A stretch of 64,000 nucleotides of DNA from Rhodobiaceae bacterium. Its GTDB lineage: Bacteria > Pseudomonadota > Alphaproteobacteria > Rhizobiales > Tepidamorphaceae. This document shows positions 44,575 through 52,691 of this stretch, one piece after another. The notes under the pieces were generated by a model. The model did not search any database. It had not been told where the DNA came from and saw only the letters and a list, made by a program, of their open reading frames with translations. The DNA lies in NCBI GenBank assembly GCA_020637855.1, contig JACKJR010000001.1:434001-498000 (forward strand), written 5' to 3'. The translations under genes and the position numbers were made by a program. Each line of letters begins with the position of its first letter. Positions within the stretch are counted from its first letter, which is position 1.

Positions 44575-45155
44575 TCGAATGAAATCCTGGCGATCCGGTA
44601 TGTGTCGGAGGGATCGGAAGGATCCTGAACGAGTATGTCGCCCGGTCTGGCCCGCATCTTTTCACCCCAGGGGGCCATGAAAACGAACTCGGCCTGATCG
44701 CCGGGAATGACGATGTAGGACATTTCCACGCCACGCGGACGGTAGGCGGCCCAGCCATCGGCTGACGCGGAACCGATCGGCCCCTCGTAGCGACGCTTGA
44801 AGGAAGCAGCAGGAACGAGGATTTCCTCGTTTCCGGTCTGCGGGCAACGGTTGCGAACGACCATGTCGCCGGACTTTGCAGGGGGACTTTGGGTTTCCTT
44901 TCCTTCGCCCTTGATGATCGAGACCACTATTTCTCCGGGCTGTGCCGGGCGAACATCGACGGGCTTGGTTTTGCGGGCGGTTCCGCTGCCATGTGTTGCC
45001 CGCACCTTGGCGAAGAACGCGACGACATCGGTCAGTTCCTGCGCAGAAGTGGTCTGAGGGAGAGCCAGGCAAGTTGCGCCGAAGACAAACATGGCAACCC
45101 GTACCGCCATACGAGCCGTTCTTGCCGGCCTGAAAATACGTCTTGCAGACGTCAT
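44550..45155 (-). CDS. Exported protein of unknown function
   Basis: Protein of 201 aa with a basic N-terminus and a hydrophobic signal (MFVFGATCLALPQTTSAQ), followed by a mature part containing two PGD/PGE-type turns (AQPGEIVVSIIKGEG; ARPGDILVQDPSD), NRCPQTGNEEILVPAASFKRRYEG and the terminal ISFECTYEVVD. No family is recognised. ATG 45155 is preferred over further upstream codons. It lies 11 bp after the LprI/MliC gene and overlaps the cyclase start, so it may be the extracytoplasmic partner of the cyclase. Confidence 0.6.
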   Translation of the reverse strand: MTSARRIFRPARTARMAVRVAMFVFGATCLALPQTTSAQELTDVVAFFAKVRATHGSGTARKTKPVDVRPAQPGEIVVSIIKGEGKETQSPPAKSGDMVVRNRCPQTGNEEILVPAASFKRRYEGPIGSASADGWAAYRPRGVEMSYIVIPGDQAEFVFMAPWGEKMRARPGDILVQDPSDPSDTYRIARISFECTYEVVD

Positions 45156-45166
45156 CTGCGCTTGTC

Positions 45167-45784
45167 CTATCCGGGGGCGATGCAGGTGAAAGCGTTGCCC
45201 TGAGGCCATTCGACCTGCGCTTCATCACCCTTGATCCAGAATGTCACTCCGAACTCGGCTTCATATCGGCTGCCCGATGCCGAGGGCTGGAGAACCCCGA
45301 TCTGCTGGGAGTCTCCGCGCTCCAAACGGACCGAGGGTAGATCGGTTTCAAAGAAGGTTGCCGTGACCGTGTCGGCGGGATTGCCGTTGCAGACGTATTC
45401 AACCGGGTTGCCATGCGGGGCGAGACCGTAGGATGCGGAAAGCTGCGCGATCCTGCTCTGGTAGCTGTAGAGCGTACATGCGCGTTTATCGTCTGCCTTC
45501 CAGCAGTCGTTACGCCCGCCGATCCAGCCGCGCTGGTAAGCACGAAGCTCCTTGATCGCGGCATCTCCACCAACAACGCCCTTGAGCACCTCGATCGATT
45601 TCTTGAACACGCCGGCGAGTTCGCGGTCGAGGTTCCCCAATTCATCATCGCTGCAAATCAGCTGCTCAATCTCGTGCTCGGCCTTCGAACAATCGAAGGC
45701 GGGGCTGGCGGTTGCAGCCGGGAGCCCGCATGCCAGCATAAACAACGCCACCAGCCTTGCGGTCTTCAATATTCTATTTGTCAT
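45167..45784 (-). CDS. LprI-like (DUF1311) protein with MliC-type C-terminal domain
   Basis: Exported protein of 205 aa. After a signal peptide (RILKTARLVALFMLACGLPAATA) comes a DUF1311/LprI region (FDCSKAEHEIEQLICSDDELGNLDRELAGVF...YQRGWIGGRNDCW) with its paired cysteines. A C-terminal domain resembling membrane-bound lysozyme inhibitor MliC follows (VEYVCNGNPADTVTATFFETDLPSVRLERG...FTC). Both domain types inhibit or resist host lysozyme in other bacteria. ATG 45784 has GGAGAGAAG upstream. Confidence 0.8.
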   Translation of the reverse strand: MTNRILKTARLVALFMLACGLPAATASPAFDCSKAEHEIEQLICSDDELGNLDRELAGVFKKSIEVLKGVVGGDAAIKELRAYQRGWIGGRNDCWKADDKRACTLYSYQSRIAQLSASYGLAPHGNPVEYVCNGNPADTVTATFFETDLPSVRLERGDSQQIGVLQPSASGSRYEAEFGVTFWIKGDEAQVEWPQGNAFTCIAPG

Positions 45785-45913
45785 ACTCTTCTCTCCTACA
45801 CACGAAAGTCGATGACTGATTACCGACGTGGCTGTTGGATCAAGATAGACAAAGACTGAACACTCAATTGCTGCGACGGTTGCCGGCAAGCAACGCCGAT
45901 CGACTGCCGGCGT

Positions 45914-47983
45914 TTACCAAGCGCGTGCCCGCTTCTCGGGTGGAAGCCACATCGGATCGCCCTCCTTGATGCCGAAGGTCTCGTACCATGCATCCACATG
46001 CTGGAGAGCGGCGACCGACCGGTAGAAGTCCGGCGCGTGACCATCGTTGATAACGATTGTCTTCAGGTAGGTGTCCGTCGCCTTGATTGTCCATAGTTGT
46101 GCCCAGGCTACGAAGCACCGCTTTGCCGGGGACATTCCGTCGATCTCGACATTCTCGTCTGGGTGTTCCTCCAGGTAGCCTCTGAGCGCTTCATAGGCGA
46201 GGGTTATGCCCCCGACGTCGGCCATGTTTTCGCCCACCCCGAGTTGGCCGTTTATGAAGACGTTCGGTAGCACCTCGTAGGCATTTGCCTGATCGATCAG
46301 CTTTGTCGCCTCGACGATAAAGGCTTTGGTATCTTCCTCGGTCCACCAGTTCCGATAGTTGCCGTTCGCGTCATATTGCCGGCCACTGAAATCGAATCCA
46401 TGGGTCATCTCGTGCCCGATAATGGCGCCGAGGCGGCAAAACTTGAGGGGTGCATCCATGTCCGACGAATATGCCGGCGGCTGAGTAATCGCGGCGGTGA
46501 TCTCGAAACCGTTTATTATCGGCGTGTAGGCTGCGTTCATCGCGATGGGGAGAGTGGACTCGGTCGAGAACTCGTCGTGTTCGGGAGGCCGGGTCAGCTG
46601 ATCCAACTGCCGCTCCATCTGGAAACGGCCGAGCGCAATCATGTTGGCGACGGGGTCAGATCCTATATCGACGCTGCTGAAATCGATCCAGGTGTCCGGA
46701 TATCCGACCTTGTAATAGAACTTGTCGACTTTCTCCAACGCTGCTTCCTTTGTGGGGTCGGATAGCCACGAACTGGTCTCGATCCGCTCACGGAATACAG
46801 CCTTGATCCGCTCTATCATGTCGAGCACCTCGGCCTTCGTCTCGTCCGAGAAGTATTTTTCGACAAAGAGCTGGCTGACAGGATGCCCCATATTCTTCAG
46901 CAGGATTTTGTAGATGCGCTCCGAGCGTGGCGGCTCGTAGCGCGCGCCCAGAATGGCTTCGTTGAGATCGAGAGCCGGCACCTGCAGTTTCGACGCGAGA
47001 TAGGGCGCGTAGTCCTCGATGATCCTATAGGCAACGTAATCCTTGAGATCTTCCATCGGAGTCGTTCGCCACAGCTCGGATAGAGCCGTCAGAAGGTGCG
47101 GCTCGTAGTTGTAGAACCACTCCGGCTTGGAAAAACCGATGATTTGCAGATAGGCGTCGAGGTCGATCTCTGGCGCCAGCGCCTGAGCGTCCTCAAAGGA
47201 AATCGGGTTGAACCTGTTGGAGGGGTCTTTTGCCTCCGCGGGTGTAAGAAACGAGGTGTAGATCTTGCGTTCTATATCGAGCGACACGCCGGCAACGCGA
47301 GACGCCTCGTCCTCCTGGTATCCCGCCGCCACGAGCAGATTGTTTATGAAGGCCCGATAGGCCAATAGCGTCGGACTGTCAGGCGCACCACGCAGCGCCT
47401 CCTGGAAGTGGCGATCCAGACCAAAAGTCGGCCCGATCACGAACATCGCGAACTTGCTGCCGTCAGCCGGGTCCTGCGAAGGGCCGAACATGGCGAAGAT
47501 GCCCGGCCCGGCAGAGGCAGCCTGCTGCGCCATGATCGCTGTCAGGTCTTTGAAACTTTCTACCGCCTCGACATCGTTCAGCATGCCCCGGATTGGCTCG
47601 ATGCCGCCGGCGTCGATCGCCTCGACATTCATGTAGGCCTTGTAAAAGTCGCCGACGAGTTGGGTGGGCGAGCCTTTCGGTGCGGACGCGGCCTTTTCTC
47701 CAGCCTCGGCGGCAACCACGCTGACCTGTTTGGTTAGCCGATCGGTCATGATCGCAAATATGCCGTAGCTTCCGAACCGCGCGGGACGCTCCACCCGATC
47801 GAGCCAACTGCCTGACGCATATCGATAGAAATCGTTGGCAGGATCGACACTTGTATCCATATTCTCGACGGAAAATGCGAGAAGATCCGGACCGATTTCG
47901 GGGAGCTTGGCGTCTTGAGCTGCGCTAGATCCTGCACACATCCCACAGAAAGATGCCGTCAAGAAAAACCGGATCATACGCAT
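45914..47983 (-). CDS. M13 family zinc metallopeptidase (neprilysin/PepO-like)
   Basis: Endopeptidase of about 689 aa with a signal peptide (MRMIRFFLTASFCGMCAGSSAAQ), hence periplasmic. The zinc site HEMTH spans residues 524-528, and the third ligand is in GENMADVGG. NAAYTPIINGFEI and the C-terminal W are family hallmarks. ATG 47983 is preferred because GGAG lies just upstream; in-frame ATGs occur at 47995 and 48010. It probably degrades peptides of a few kDa. Monocistronic, downstream of a small lipoprotein gene. Confidence 0.92.
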   Translation of the reverse strand: MRMIRFFLTASFCGMCAGSSAAQDAKLPEIGPDLLAFSVENMDTSVDPANDFYRYASGSWLDRVERPARFGSYGIFAIMTDRLTKQVSVVAAEAGEKAASAPKGSPTQLVGDFYKAYMNVEAIDAGGIEPIRGMLNDVEAVESFKDLTAIMAQQAASAGPGIFAMFGPSQDPADGSKFAMFVIGPTFGLDRHFQEALRGAPDSPTLLAYRAFINNLLVAAGYQEDEASRVAGVSLDIERKIYTSFLTPAEAKDPSNRFNPISFEDAQALAPEIDLDAYLQIIGFSKPEWFYNYEPHLLTALSELWRTTPMEDLKDYVAYRIIEDYAPYLASKLQVPALDLNEAILGARYEPPRSERIYKILLKNMGHPVSQLFVEKYFSDETKAEVLDMIERIKAVFRERIETSSWLSDPTKEAALEKVDKFYYKVGYPDTWIDFSSVDIGSDPVANMIALGRFQMERQLDQLTRPPEHDEFSTESTLPIAMNAAYTPIINGFEITAAITQPPAYSSDMDAPLKFCRLGAIIGHEMTHGFDFSGRQYDANGNYRNWWTEEDTKAFIVEATKLIDQANAYEVLPNVFINGQLGVGENMADVGGITLAYEALRGYLEEHPDENVEIDGMSPAKRCFVAWAQLWTIKATDTYLKTIVINDGHAPDFYRSVAALQHVDAWYETFGIKEGDPMWLPPEKRARAW

Positions 47984-48047
47984 TGCAGTCTCCATGGTTT
48001 CTGATGCCATCCGAAGACAAAGTGTTGGACGGTTCCCTTTGCTCCAT

Positions 48048-48368
48048 TCACGTGATCGACTGAATATTGCCCTGATCGTCGATCGTGCAGGTCGATGGTG
48101 TGCCGTTCACGTTGAGCTGGACGCTGTATAGACCGGGCTGAATGACGGATGACCCCGTTGGCAGCACTTTTGAGCTGTCCGCGCCACGGCGTTTTGCCGC
48201 TTCGCCCGCGCAGAGCAGTTGCAGATCCGCCGGAGCGGTCTCGACCTTTTGCCGGATAACCTGATTGTTGCCGCCGCCTGATCCTCCAGAGCTGCAGGCG
48301 GAAACGATAGCCCCAAGCATGAGCGCAATCACGGCCTTCGTGTTTCGGTTGCTGCTGATCGTCACCAT
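48048..48368 (-). CDS. Small lipoprotein
   Basis: Protein of 106 aa with a lipobox (LMLGAIVSAC, Cys near residue 25) followed by a Ser/Gly linker (SSGGSGGGNN). The short domain contains LLCAGEAAKRRGADSSKVLPTGSS and ends in YSVQLNVNGTPSTCTIDDQGNI, with two cysteines that could pair. No named family recognised. Lies 36 bp after the L,D-transpeptidase gene in the same direction, so it is probably cotranscribed. Confidence 0.7.
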   Translation of the reverse strand: MVTISSNRNTKAVIALMLGAIVSACSSGGSGGGNNQVIRQKVETAPADLQLLCAGEAAKRRGADSSKVLPTGSSVIQPGLYSVQLNVNGTPSTCTIDDQGNIQSIT

Positions 48369-48404
48369 CAATCCCCCGTCTTCTGCAAGCTGGTTTCGGC
48401 GCAA

Positions 48405-49097
48405 TCACACGCCCTTGTAGAGAGCCGCGCCCTGCATCAGCACGATGACCTTTGCACCGACCTGCACACGTTCGTACAGATGCGTCACATCTTCGTTGCG
48501 CAAGCGGATGCATCCCGAAGAGATGTTCAGGCCGATTGACCATGGTTCGACCGTACCGTGTATACGGTAGATCGTGTCGCGATTGCCCTCGAAGAGATAC
48601 ATTGCGCGAGCACCGAGGGGATTATCAGGTCCTCCCGGCATGCCGTTTGCCCATCTGGCTGCGTTCGGGTCGCGTGCCACCATTTCCGCCGGTGGAGTCC
48701 ATGTCGGCCATTCCACCTTGTGGCCGATGCGAACGATTCCGGCCCATCCGAAGCCGTCGCGCCCGACACCGATCCCGTAACGGATCGCCTGGAAATTTGG
48801 CTGGACAAGGTAGAGGAAATGCTTGTCGCCATCGATGATGATGGTGCCGGGCCGCTCGGCGGTACGGAACGTCACGACCTGGCGCCGGAACACTTCCGGG
48901 TTTGTCCCGTGAGCTCGATAATAAATGCGTGCCTGGCTTGGATCGAACCGAATCCATGCCCTTTGCTCGGGGTCGTAGATCATGGATTGCGTGGCATAGG
49001 ACGCCGCAGTCCCTAGAGCGACCAACGCGATAGCAGCCGCTGCCACGCGACGCTTGTGACTGATCCAAAGCGGGAAATGCCCCAGAATACGCCTCAT
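48405..49097 (-). CDS. L,D-transpeptidase (YkuD family)
   Basis: Envelope enzyme of 230 aa forming 3-3 peptidoglycan crosslinks or anchoring proteins. An N-terminal helix (VAAAAIALVALGTAASYA) precedes the YkuD domain with His180 (YRIHGT) and nucleophile Cys196 in NISSGCIRL. ATG 49097 overlaps the stop of the betaine-type binding-protein gene by 4 bp, an odd operon partner. WANGMPGGPDNPLGARAMYL is typical of alphaproteobacterial members, which are often numerous. Confidence 0.92.
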   Translation of the reverse strand: MRRILGHFPLWISHKRRVAAAAIALVALGTAASYATQSMIYDPEQRAWIRFDPSQARIYYRAHGTNPEVFRRQVVTFRTAERPGTIIIDGDKHFLYLVQPNFQAIRYGIGVGRDGFGWAGIVRIGHKVEWPTWTPPAEMVARDPNAARWANGMPGGPDNPLGARAMYLFEGNRDTIYRIHGTVEPWSIGLNISSGCIRLRNEDVTHLYERVQVGAKVIVLMQGAALYKGV

Positions 49098-50083
49098 TTG
49101 ACCCACCCCTCGATCTTGTCTTCGTTCGCGGCAATCCATGATGCCGCAACGTCTGGTGGCGATTTGCGCTCGACGCTGATCGCATAGGTCATGTCGATGA
49201 TCTCTTCAGGAGTGAACGTGATTTTTTCGAGCAGACCCGCAACGCGCGGCGCCGACGCGGTCAGCGAAGACGCATAGCCGATATGAAACTCGGCCTTGTC
49301 CCAGGCGCTGCCGGCCATCGATTTCGATAGCCATTCCGGGTCCTCGCCCGGCAAGACGATGTGCCAGTTGGCAGGGTCATGAGGCGGCTCATCAAGAACG
49401 ACGATCTCATGCAGCTTGAAGACGTGGTGGGGCTCGTAGCAGAAGAATACCACCGGTCTGCCGACGGCAATGGCTGCATCGACATTGGCCATCGCGACAT
49501 CTTCGGGAGCCTGCAGCAGTGTCATGGTTTTCTCATAACCATAGCTGCGCGCCCTGATCTGCTCGATGAGGGTGGACGACCAGGTCGGAGCACCGATCCA
49601 GATCTCGCCCTTGCCATCGCCGTCGCTGTCGAACTTTGCGGCCATGTCCGGATTCGCGAGATCCTGTACGCTCTTGATGCCTGTAAGCTCGGCAGTGCCT
49701 TTCGTGACGCAAATTTCCTGCGCAGCGGAAACCGCGTTTGCAGCCAGCGTCAGCGTGCCGTGTTCGGTGCTGTACTTCGTGATGAGCTTGTTCAGGTTCG
49801 GGCGCCAGATTTCCGGATGAATCTGAATTTCGCCCTTGTCGATACCAACGAATATTCCCAGAGTCCCCGTAGGTTGAAGGCGTGCATCAACGCCCAACCT
49901 GCTTTCGATAATCTCACCGATGATGTTGGCTGTGGCTTCTGCCGAAGGCCAATAGGGAACCCCGACCACGATTTCATCGCTTGATCTGGCATGGGTGCAT
50001 GGAATGACCGCGGCCACGACAATGCACAAGCGAAGCAGTATCTGCCGGAAGTCAGAGCAGCCGTACATCACAGTCTCCCGCAC
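49094..50083 (-). CDS. Glycine betaine/choline-type substrate-binding protein (OpuAC/ProX family), orphan
   Basis: Periplasmic binding protein of up to 329 aa with a signal region (LLRLCIVVAAVIPCTHARS). The mature protein begins DEIVVGVPYWPSAEATANIIGEIIESRLG, the OpuAC pattern, and has IHPEIWRPN and WIGAPTW, whose Trp residues could form the aromatic box for a quaternary amine. No permease or ATPase gene lies nearby, so it may work with a transporter elsewhere or as a sensor. An alternative ATG is at 50068. Confidence 0.85.
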   Translation of the reverse strand: MRETVMYGCSDFRQILLRLCIVVAAVIPCTHARSSDEIVVGVPYWPSAEATANIIGEIIESRLGVDARLQPTGTLGIFVGIDKGEIQIHPEIWRPNLNKLITKYSTEHGTLTLAANAVSAAQEICVTKGTAELTGIKSVQDLANPDMAAKFDSDGDGKGEIWIGAPTWSSTLIEQIRARSYGYEKTMTLLQAPEDVAMANVDAAIAVGRPVVFFCYEPHHVFKLHEIVVLDEPPHDPANWHIVLPGEDPEWLSKSMAGSAWDKAEFHIGYASSLTASAPRVAGLLEKITFTPEEIIDMTYAISVERKSPPDVAASWIAANEDKIEGWVK

Positions 50084-50162
50084 TCAAAGGGGATGGGCTT
50101 GTCGTTACGGCTGGTGCCATGGTGTGGACCAGCCGGAATAGAGCAATTCCACGCTCCCCGGT

Positions 50163-50591
50163 TCACTGCCAGATGTGCCCGAAGTCCGCGTCCTTGCGCA
50201 GTTCCTCGGCATCGACGCAGAATTCGCCTTCGTGACTTGCGGCGTCGGCGAGAAAAGCGCCCACCGCGACGCCGAACACCACCATCAGGTGGCGCTCGTG
50301 GTAGCGCTTTTCGCCCTCGCTCATCGAGGCCGCCTCAATGTGATCAAGCTTTTCGAAAGCCTTCGAGAACTTGGCATCGTCGACAACGAAACCGCCACAG
50401 ACCGCACTCACTGCAGACTGGTATGCGATGACATTCAGATGCGCTTCCTGTTCGAGCGAAAGCTGGCCGTCAGCGAAGCCGACTGCATGCGAAAGAATGT
50501 ATTTGGAGACCGGCGCTTCTGCCGCCGTGGCCGTTGCGAAGCAGCCTGCCGTTATCGCTATCGCCAAAGCGGCTTTTCTGAACTTGTCCAT
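50163..50591 (-). CDS. Exported protein of unknown function
   Basis: Protein of 142 aa with a signal peptide (MDKFRKAALAIAITAGCFATATAAEA) and a mainly helical, His- and Glu-rich mature region containing two cysteines (AVCGGFV, GEFCVDAEEL). Nothing identifies a family. ATG 50591 has GGGAG upstream. Eleven bases separate it from the upstream small exported protein gene, suggesting cotranscription. Confidence 0.6.
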   Translation of the reverse strand: MDKFRKAALAIAITAGCFATATAAEAPVSKYILSHAVGFADGQLSLEQEAHLNVIAYQSAVSAVCGGFVVDDAKFSKAFEKLDHIEAASMSEGEKRYHERHLMVVFGVAVGAFLADAASHEGEFCVDAEELRKDADFGHIWQ

Positions 50592-50602
50592 GACCGCTCC
50601 CC

Positions 50603-50917
50603 TCAATAACCGAAATACTGCTGGGTCCAACGTGGAGCGTAGCGACCGTTGTCACGGTAGCAGCTACGTTCCGCAGGATAGCAGGTTATGTTGGGTCTTG
50701 GATGAAACGGCCCGGGTGGACGATAGTAATTTTGCGGCGCGTTACGGTGGTATTCGTGGCGATGATCGTGCGACGACGCAGCAGCGGCGGCAGCGCCCAA
50801 CAATATCGCGCCGGCGATGATCGCTTTTTTGTCCTTGTCCGATAAAGCAAAGCTATCGGAAGGATATGATGCTGCCATTGTCGCAGCGACTGCTACCGCT
50901 AAGAATGCCTTTTTCAT
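50603..50917 (-). CDS. Small exported His/Tyr/Pro-rich protein
   Basis: Protein of 104 aa with a signal-like N-terminus (MKKAFLAVAVAATMAAS) and a second hydrophobic stretch (AIIAGAILLGAAAAAAS). A tail rich in His, Pro, Tyr and Arg follows (SSHDHRHEYHRNAPQNYYRPPG) with a Cys pair (ITCYPAERSCY). Proteins of this shape are common in Rhizobiales and uncharacterised. GGAGGAAAG precedes ATG 50917. Confidence 0.65.
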   Translation of the reverse strand: MKKAFLAVAVAATMAASYPSDSFALSDKDKKAIIAGAILLGAAAAAASSHDHRHEYHRNAPQNYYRPPGPFHPRPNITCYPAERSCYRDNGRYAPRWTQQYFGY

Positions 50918-51203
50918 GCAACTTTCCTCCGGCAATCTCGCCTAATGCATGCGTTTCATTCCCCAGCTTCAGTGAAGCTTGGCGGCCCGTACTTGGATCG
51001 TCAATATACCTTGTTCGCCACGTGGTTCACGCACCTTCTCCGCATTCGACCGCAATTGAATCAAATCATGAGTGGAGCTTGGTTGAATATCCACTTTACG
51101 GCCGAAGTATCCGATTGGCGAAAATCTCTCGATATTTTCGCTGCCTTACTGCCTCCGCGCGTGAAGCCGGAGCAGACAAGCCATGACGCCTGACAATTCC
51201 CGG

Positions 51204-52148
51204 CTACCGAAGGGTCTCTGAAGGTAGCTCGCCAAAGGCTTTTCTGTAGGCAATTGCAAATCGCCCGAGATGGGTGAAACCGCAGTCGAAAGCGATGCTG
51301 CCGACATTTTGATCCGGATCGGCCCCGCGCAGCAGAGCTCTTGCCGCTTCAAGCCGGATTTGGGTCAGCCTCGCGCGAGGTGTAACCCCCAGGTGTTCAC
51401 GGTACGCCAATTGCAGCGAACGCGGGGTGATATTCAACGCATCCGCTATCTCGGCCATCGTCAAGGCTTCGTCATATCGGCTCCGCATCAGTTCTTCGGC
51501 ACGTTCGACGTATTTGATGCCGGCGGATGTTCGTCTGGATGCGCGCAGCTCATCCTCGTCAAGCGCGCCGATGAACATCTCTTCCAGAAGAGCCCCCGCA
51601 TGAGCCAGCGAATTCGGCCGTGCGACCGGAGACGCCCTGCGGGATAGTTCGGTGCCAAGAAAAGACGTATACGCGCGAAGGCTGTCTCCACATTCGCAGC
51701 CAGCCGGAAGGGACATGGCAAGGTCGCCCTGCGTCAGCCTGTGGCCAGATGCGGAATTCCTGATGCTGCCTTGAGGAAACATAAGGACAAGCGCTTCGTA
51801 AATCGAACGTGGTGCTGGAGAAACCCGGGTCCGCCGCTCATTCGGCGATAACAGAAGTGCGCTGTCAGCTTCAGCCTTGTGTTCACCGTCACCGACAGTT
51901 GTATCAAGGCGCCCCCGGAGCGGCAGCAAGTAGGTGAACTTGCCGGGCTCCTGCAAACTGATTTCGTGCCCGGTTGAACGCACTCTCCAAAGCTGGATAT
52001 TCCTGCCCAGCTCGACAACTTCAGTTTTCAGCCAGGCCCGCATCGGATTGCTGAAGGAGAATTGCAGGGTCTTGTCGAACATCGACGATTCCAGCAAACG
52101 CCGACAGCGCGTTCCATTGTACTCCTCCACAGTCTGGAATGCGCTCAT
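51204..52148 (-). CDS. AraC family transcriptional regulator
   Basis: Regulator of 314 aa. The C-terminal 100 residues form the double helix-turn-helix of AraC/XylS: LTMAEIADALNITPRSLQLAYREHLGVTPRARL, then FDCGFTHLGRFAIAYRKAFGELPSETL. The N-terminal 200 residues resemble the AraC-binding-like domain of aromatic-compound regulators (FTYLLPLRGRLDTTVG, ADSALLLSPNERRTRVSP). It stands alone at the right end of the envelope-gene block; its target is not evident. Confidence 0.88.
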   Translation of the reverse strand: MSAFQTVEEYNGTRCRRLLESSMFDKTLQFSFSNPMRAWLKTEVVELGRNIQLWRVRSTGHEISLQEPGKFTYLLPLRGRLDTTVGDGEHKAEADSALLLSPNERRTRVSPAPRSIYEALVLMFPQGSIRNSASGHRLTQGDLAMSLPAGCECGDSLRAYTSFLGTELSRRASPVARPNSLAHAGALLEEMFIGALDEDELRASRRTSAGIKYVERAEELMRSRYDEALTMAEIADALNITPRSLQLAYREHLGVTPRARLTQIRLEAARALLRGADPDQNVGSIAFDCGFTHLGRFAIAYRKAFGELPSETLR

Positions 52149-52691
52149 ATCAAAGAACCATCACGTTCGCTTCTGCCTGTAATTCCACCTTCTGGGGCAG
52201 GGCTCATTAGTGTGATTGAAATGGCGCTTCAAAAGGCAGATATGTCGAAGCGGGACAGGGGACGCTTCGCGGCAAGCTCTGTGTGGCGCCATTCTCTCAG
52301 TTACAGGCATCATCGATATTATCCCGACAAGCGGTGATGATGCGCAATCCGTATTCCATGAGTTCCGAGGAACACGCGCGGGTCAACCTATGAGTTAAAT
52401 AGCATTATTCCCTGCGCTCTTGTATTCGTTCCTTGAATCCCATGACAACCCATCCGCCATACGGCTTCTCCGTCGCTCCTATGATGGATTGGACGGAATA
52501 TTCAATGAATTCAGATAGTTATATTTGATTCCACGCAGTGCCGCAGATCTTAATATGCGGCAGAAATGCGCATGAACGGAATTGCTCAGACTTGAACCTT
52601 ATACTCGTGGCTCATTATTGATTTATGATCATGCGTCAGGCGCGGCGGCGGGGAGTAACAGTCTCATTTTGTGCCGAATTTCCAGTGGTTT
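52149..52691. other. 543-bp intergenic region with dusA relic
   Basis: No gene is supported here. The left 290 bp hold nothing recognisable beyond the probable AraC promoter, dusA relic B lies at 52439-52531, and about 160 bp of mixed sequence lead to the dehydratase stop codon. This is the junction between the envelope block and the uronate module. Confidence 0.6.
52439..52531 (+). pseudogene. dusA 5'-end relic, copy B (putative att site)
   Basis: ATG 52442 opens MTTHPPYGFSVAPMMDWTE, the best preserved dusA N-terminus of the three copies, and the frame stops after 29 codons. Downstream it keeps the AT-rich tail shared with copies A and C (TTCAG, then TTATATTT). Same orientation as both others. 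Confidence 0.75.

Noticed and set aside
50141..50162. Third copy of the GAGCAATTCC repeat
   Set aside because: Only the left end is present and the inverse right end is missing, so it is noted but not listed as an element.
50945..51193. Forward frame of 82 codons in the gap before the AraC gene
   Set aside because: No ribosome site, no domain, and an ordinary composition for non-coding DNA.
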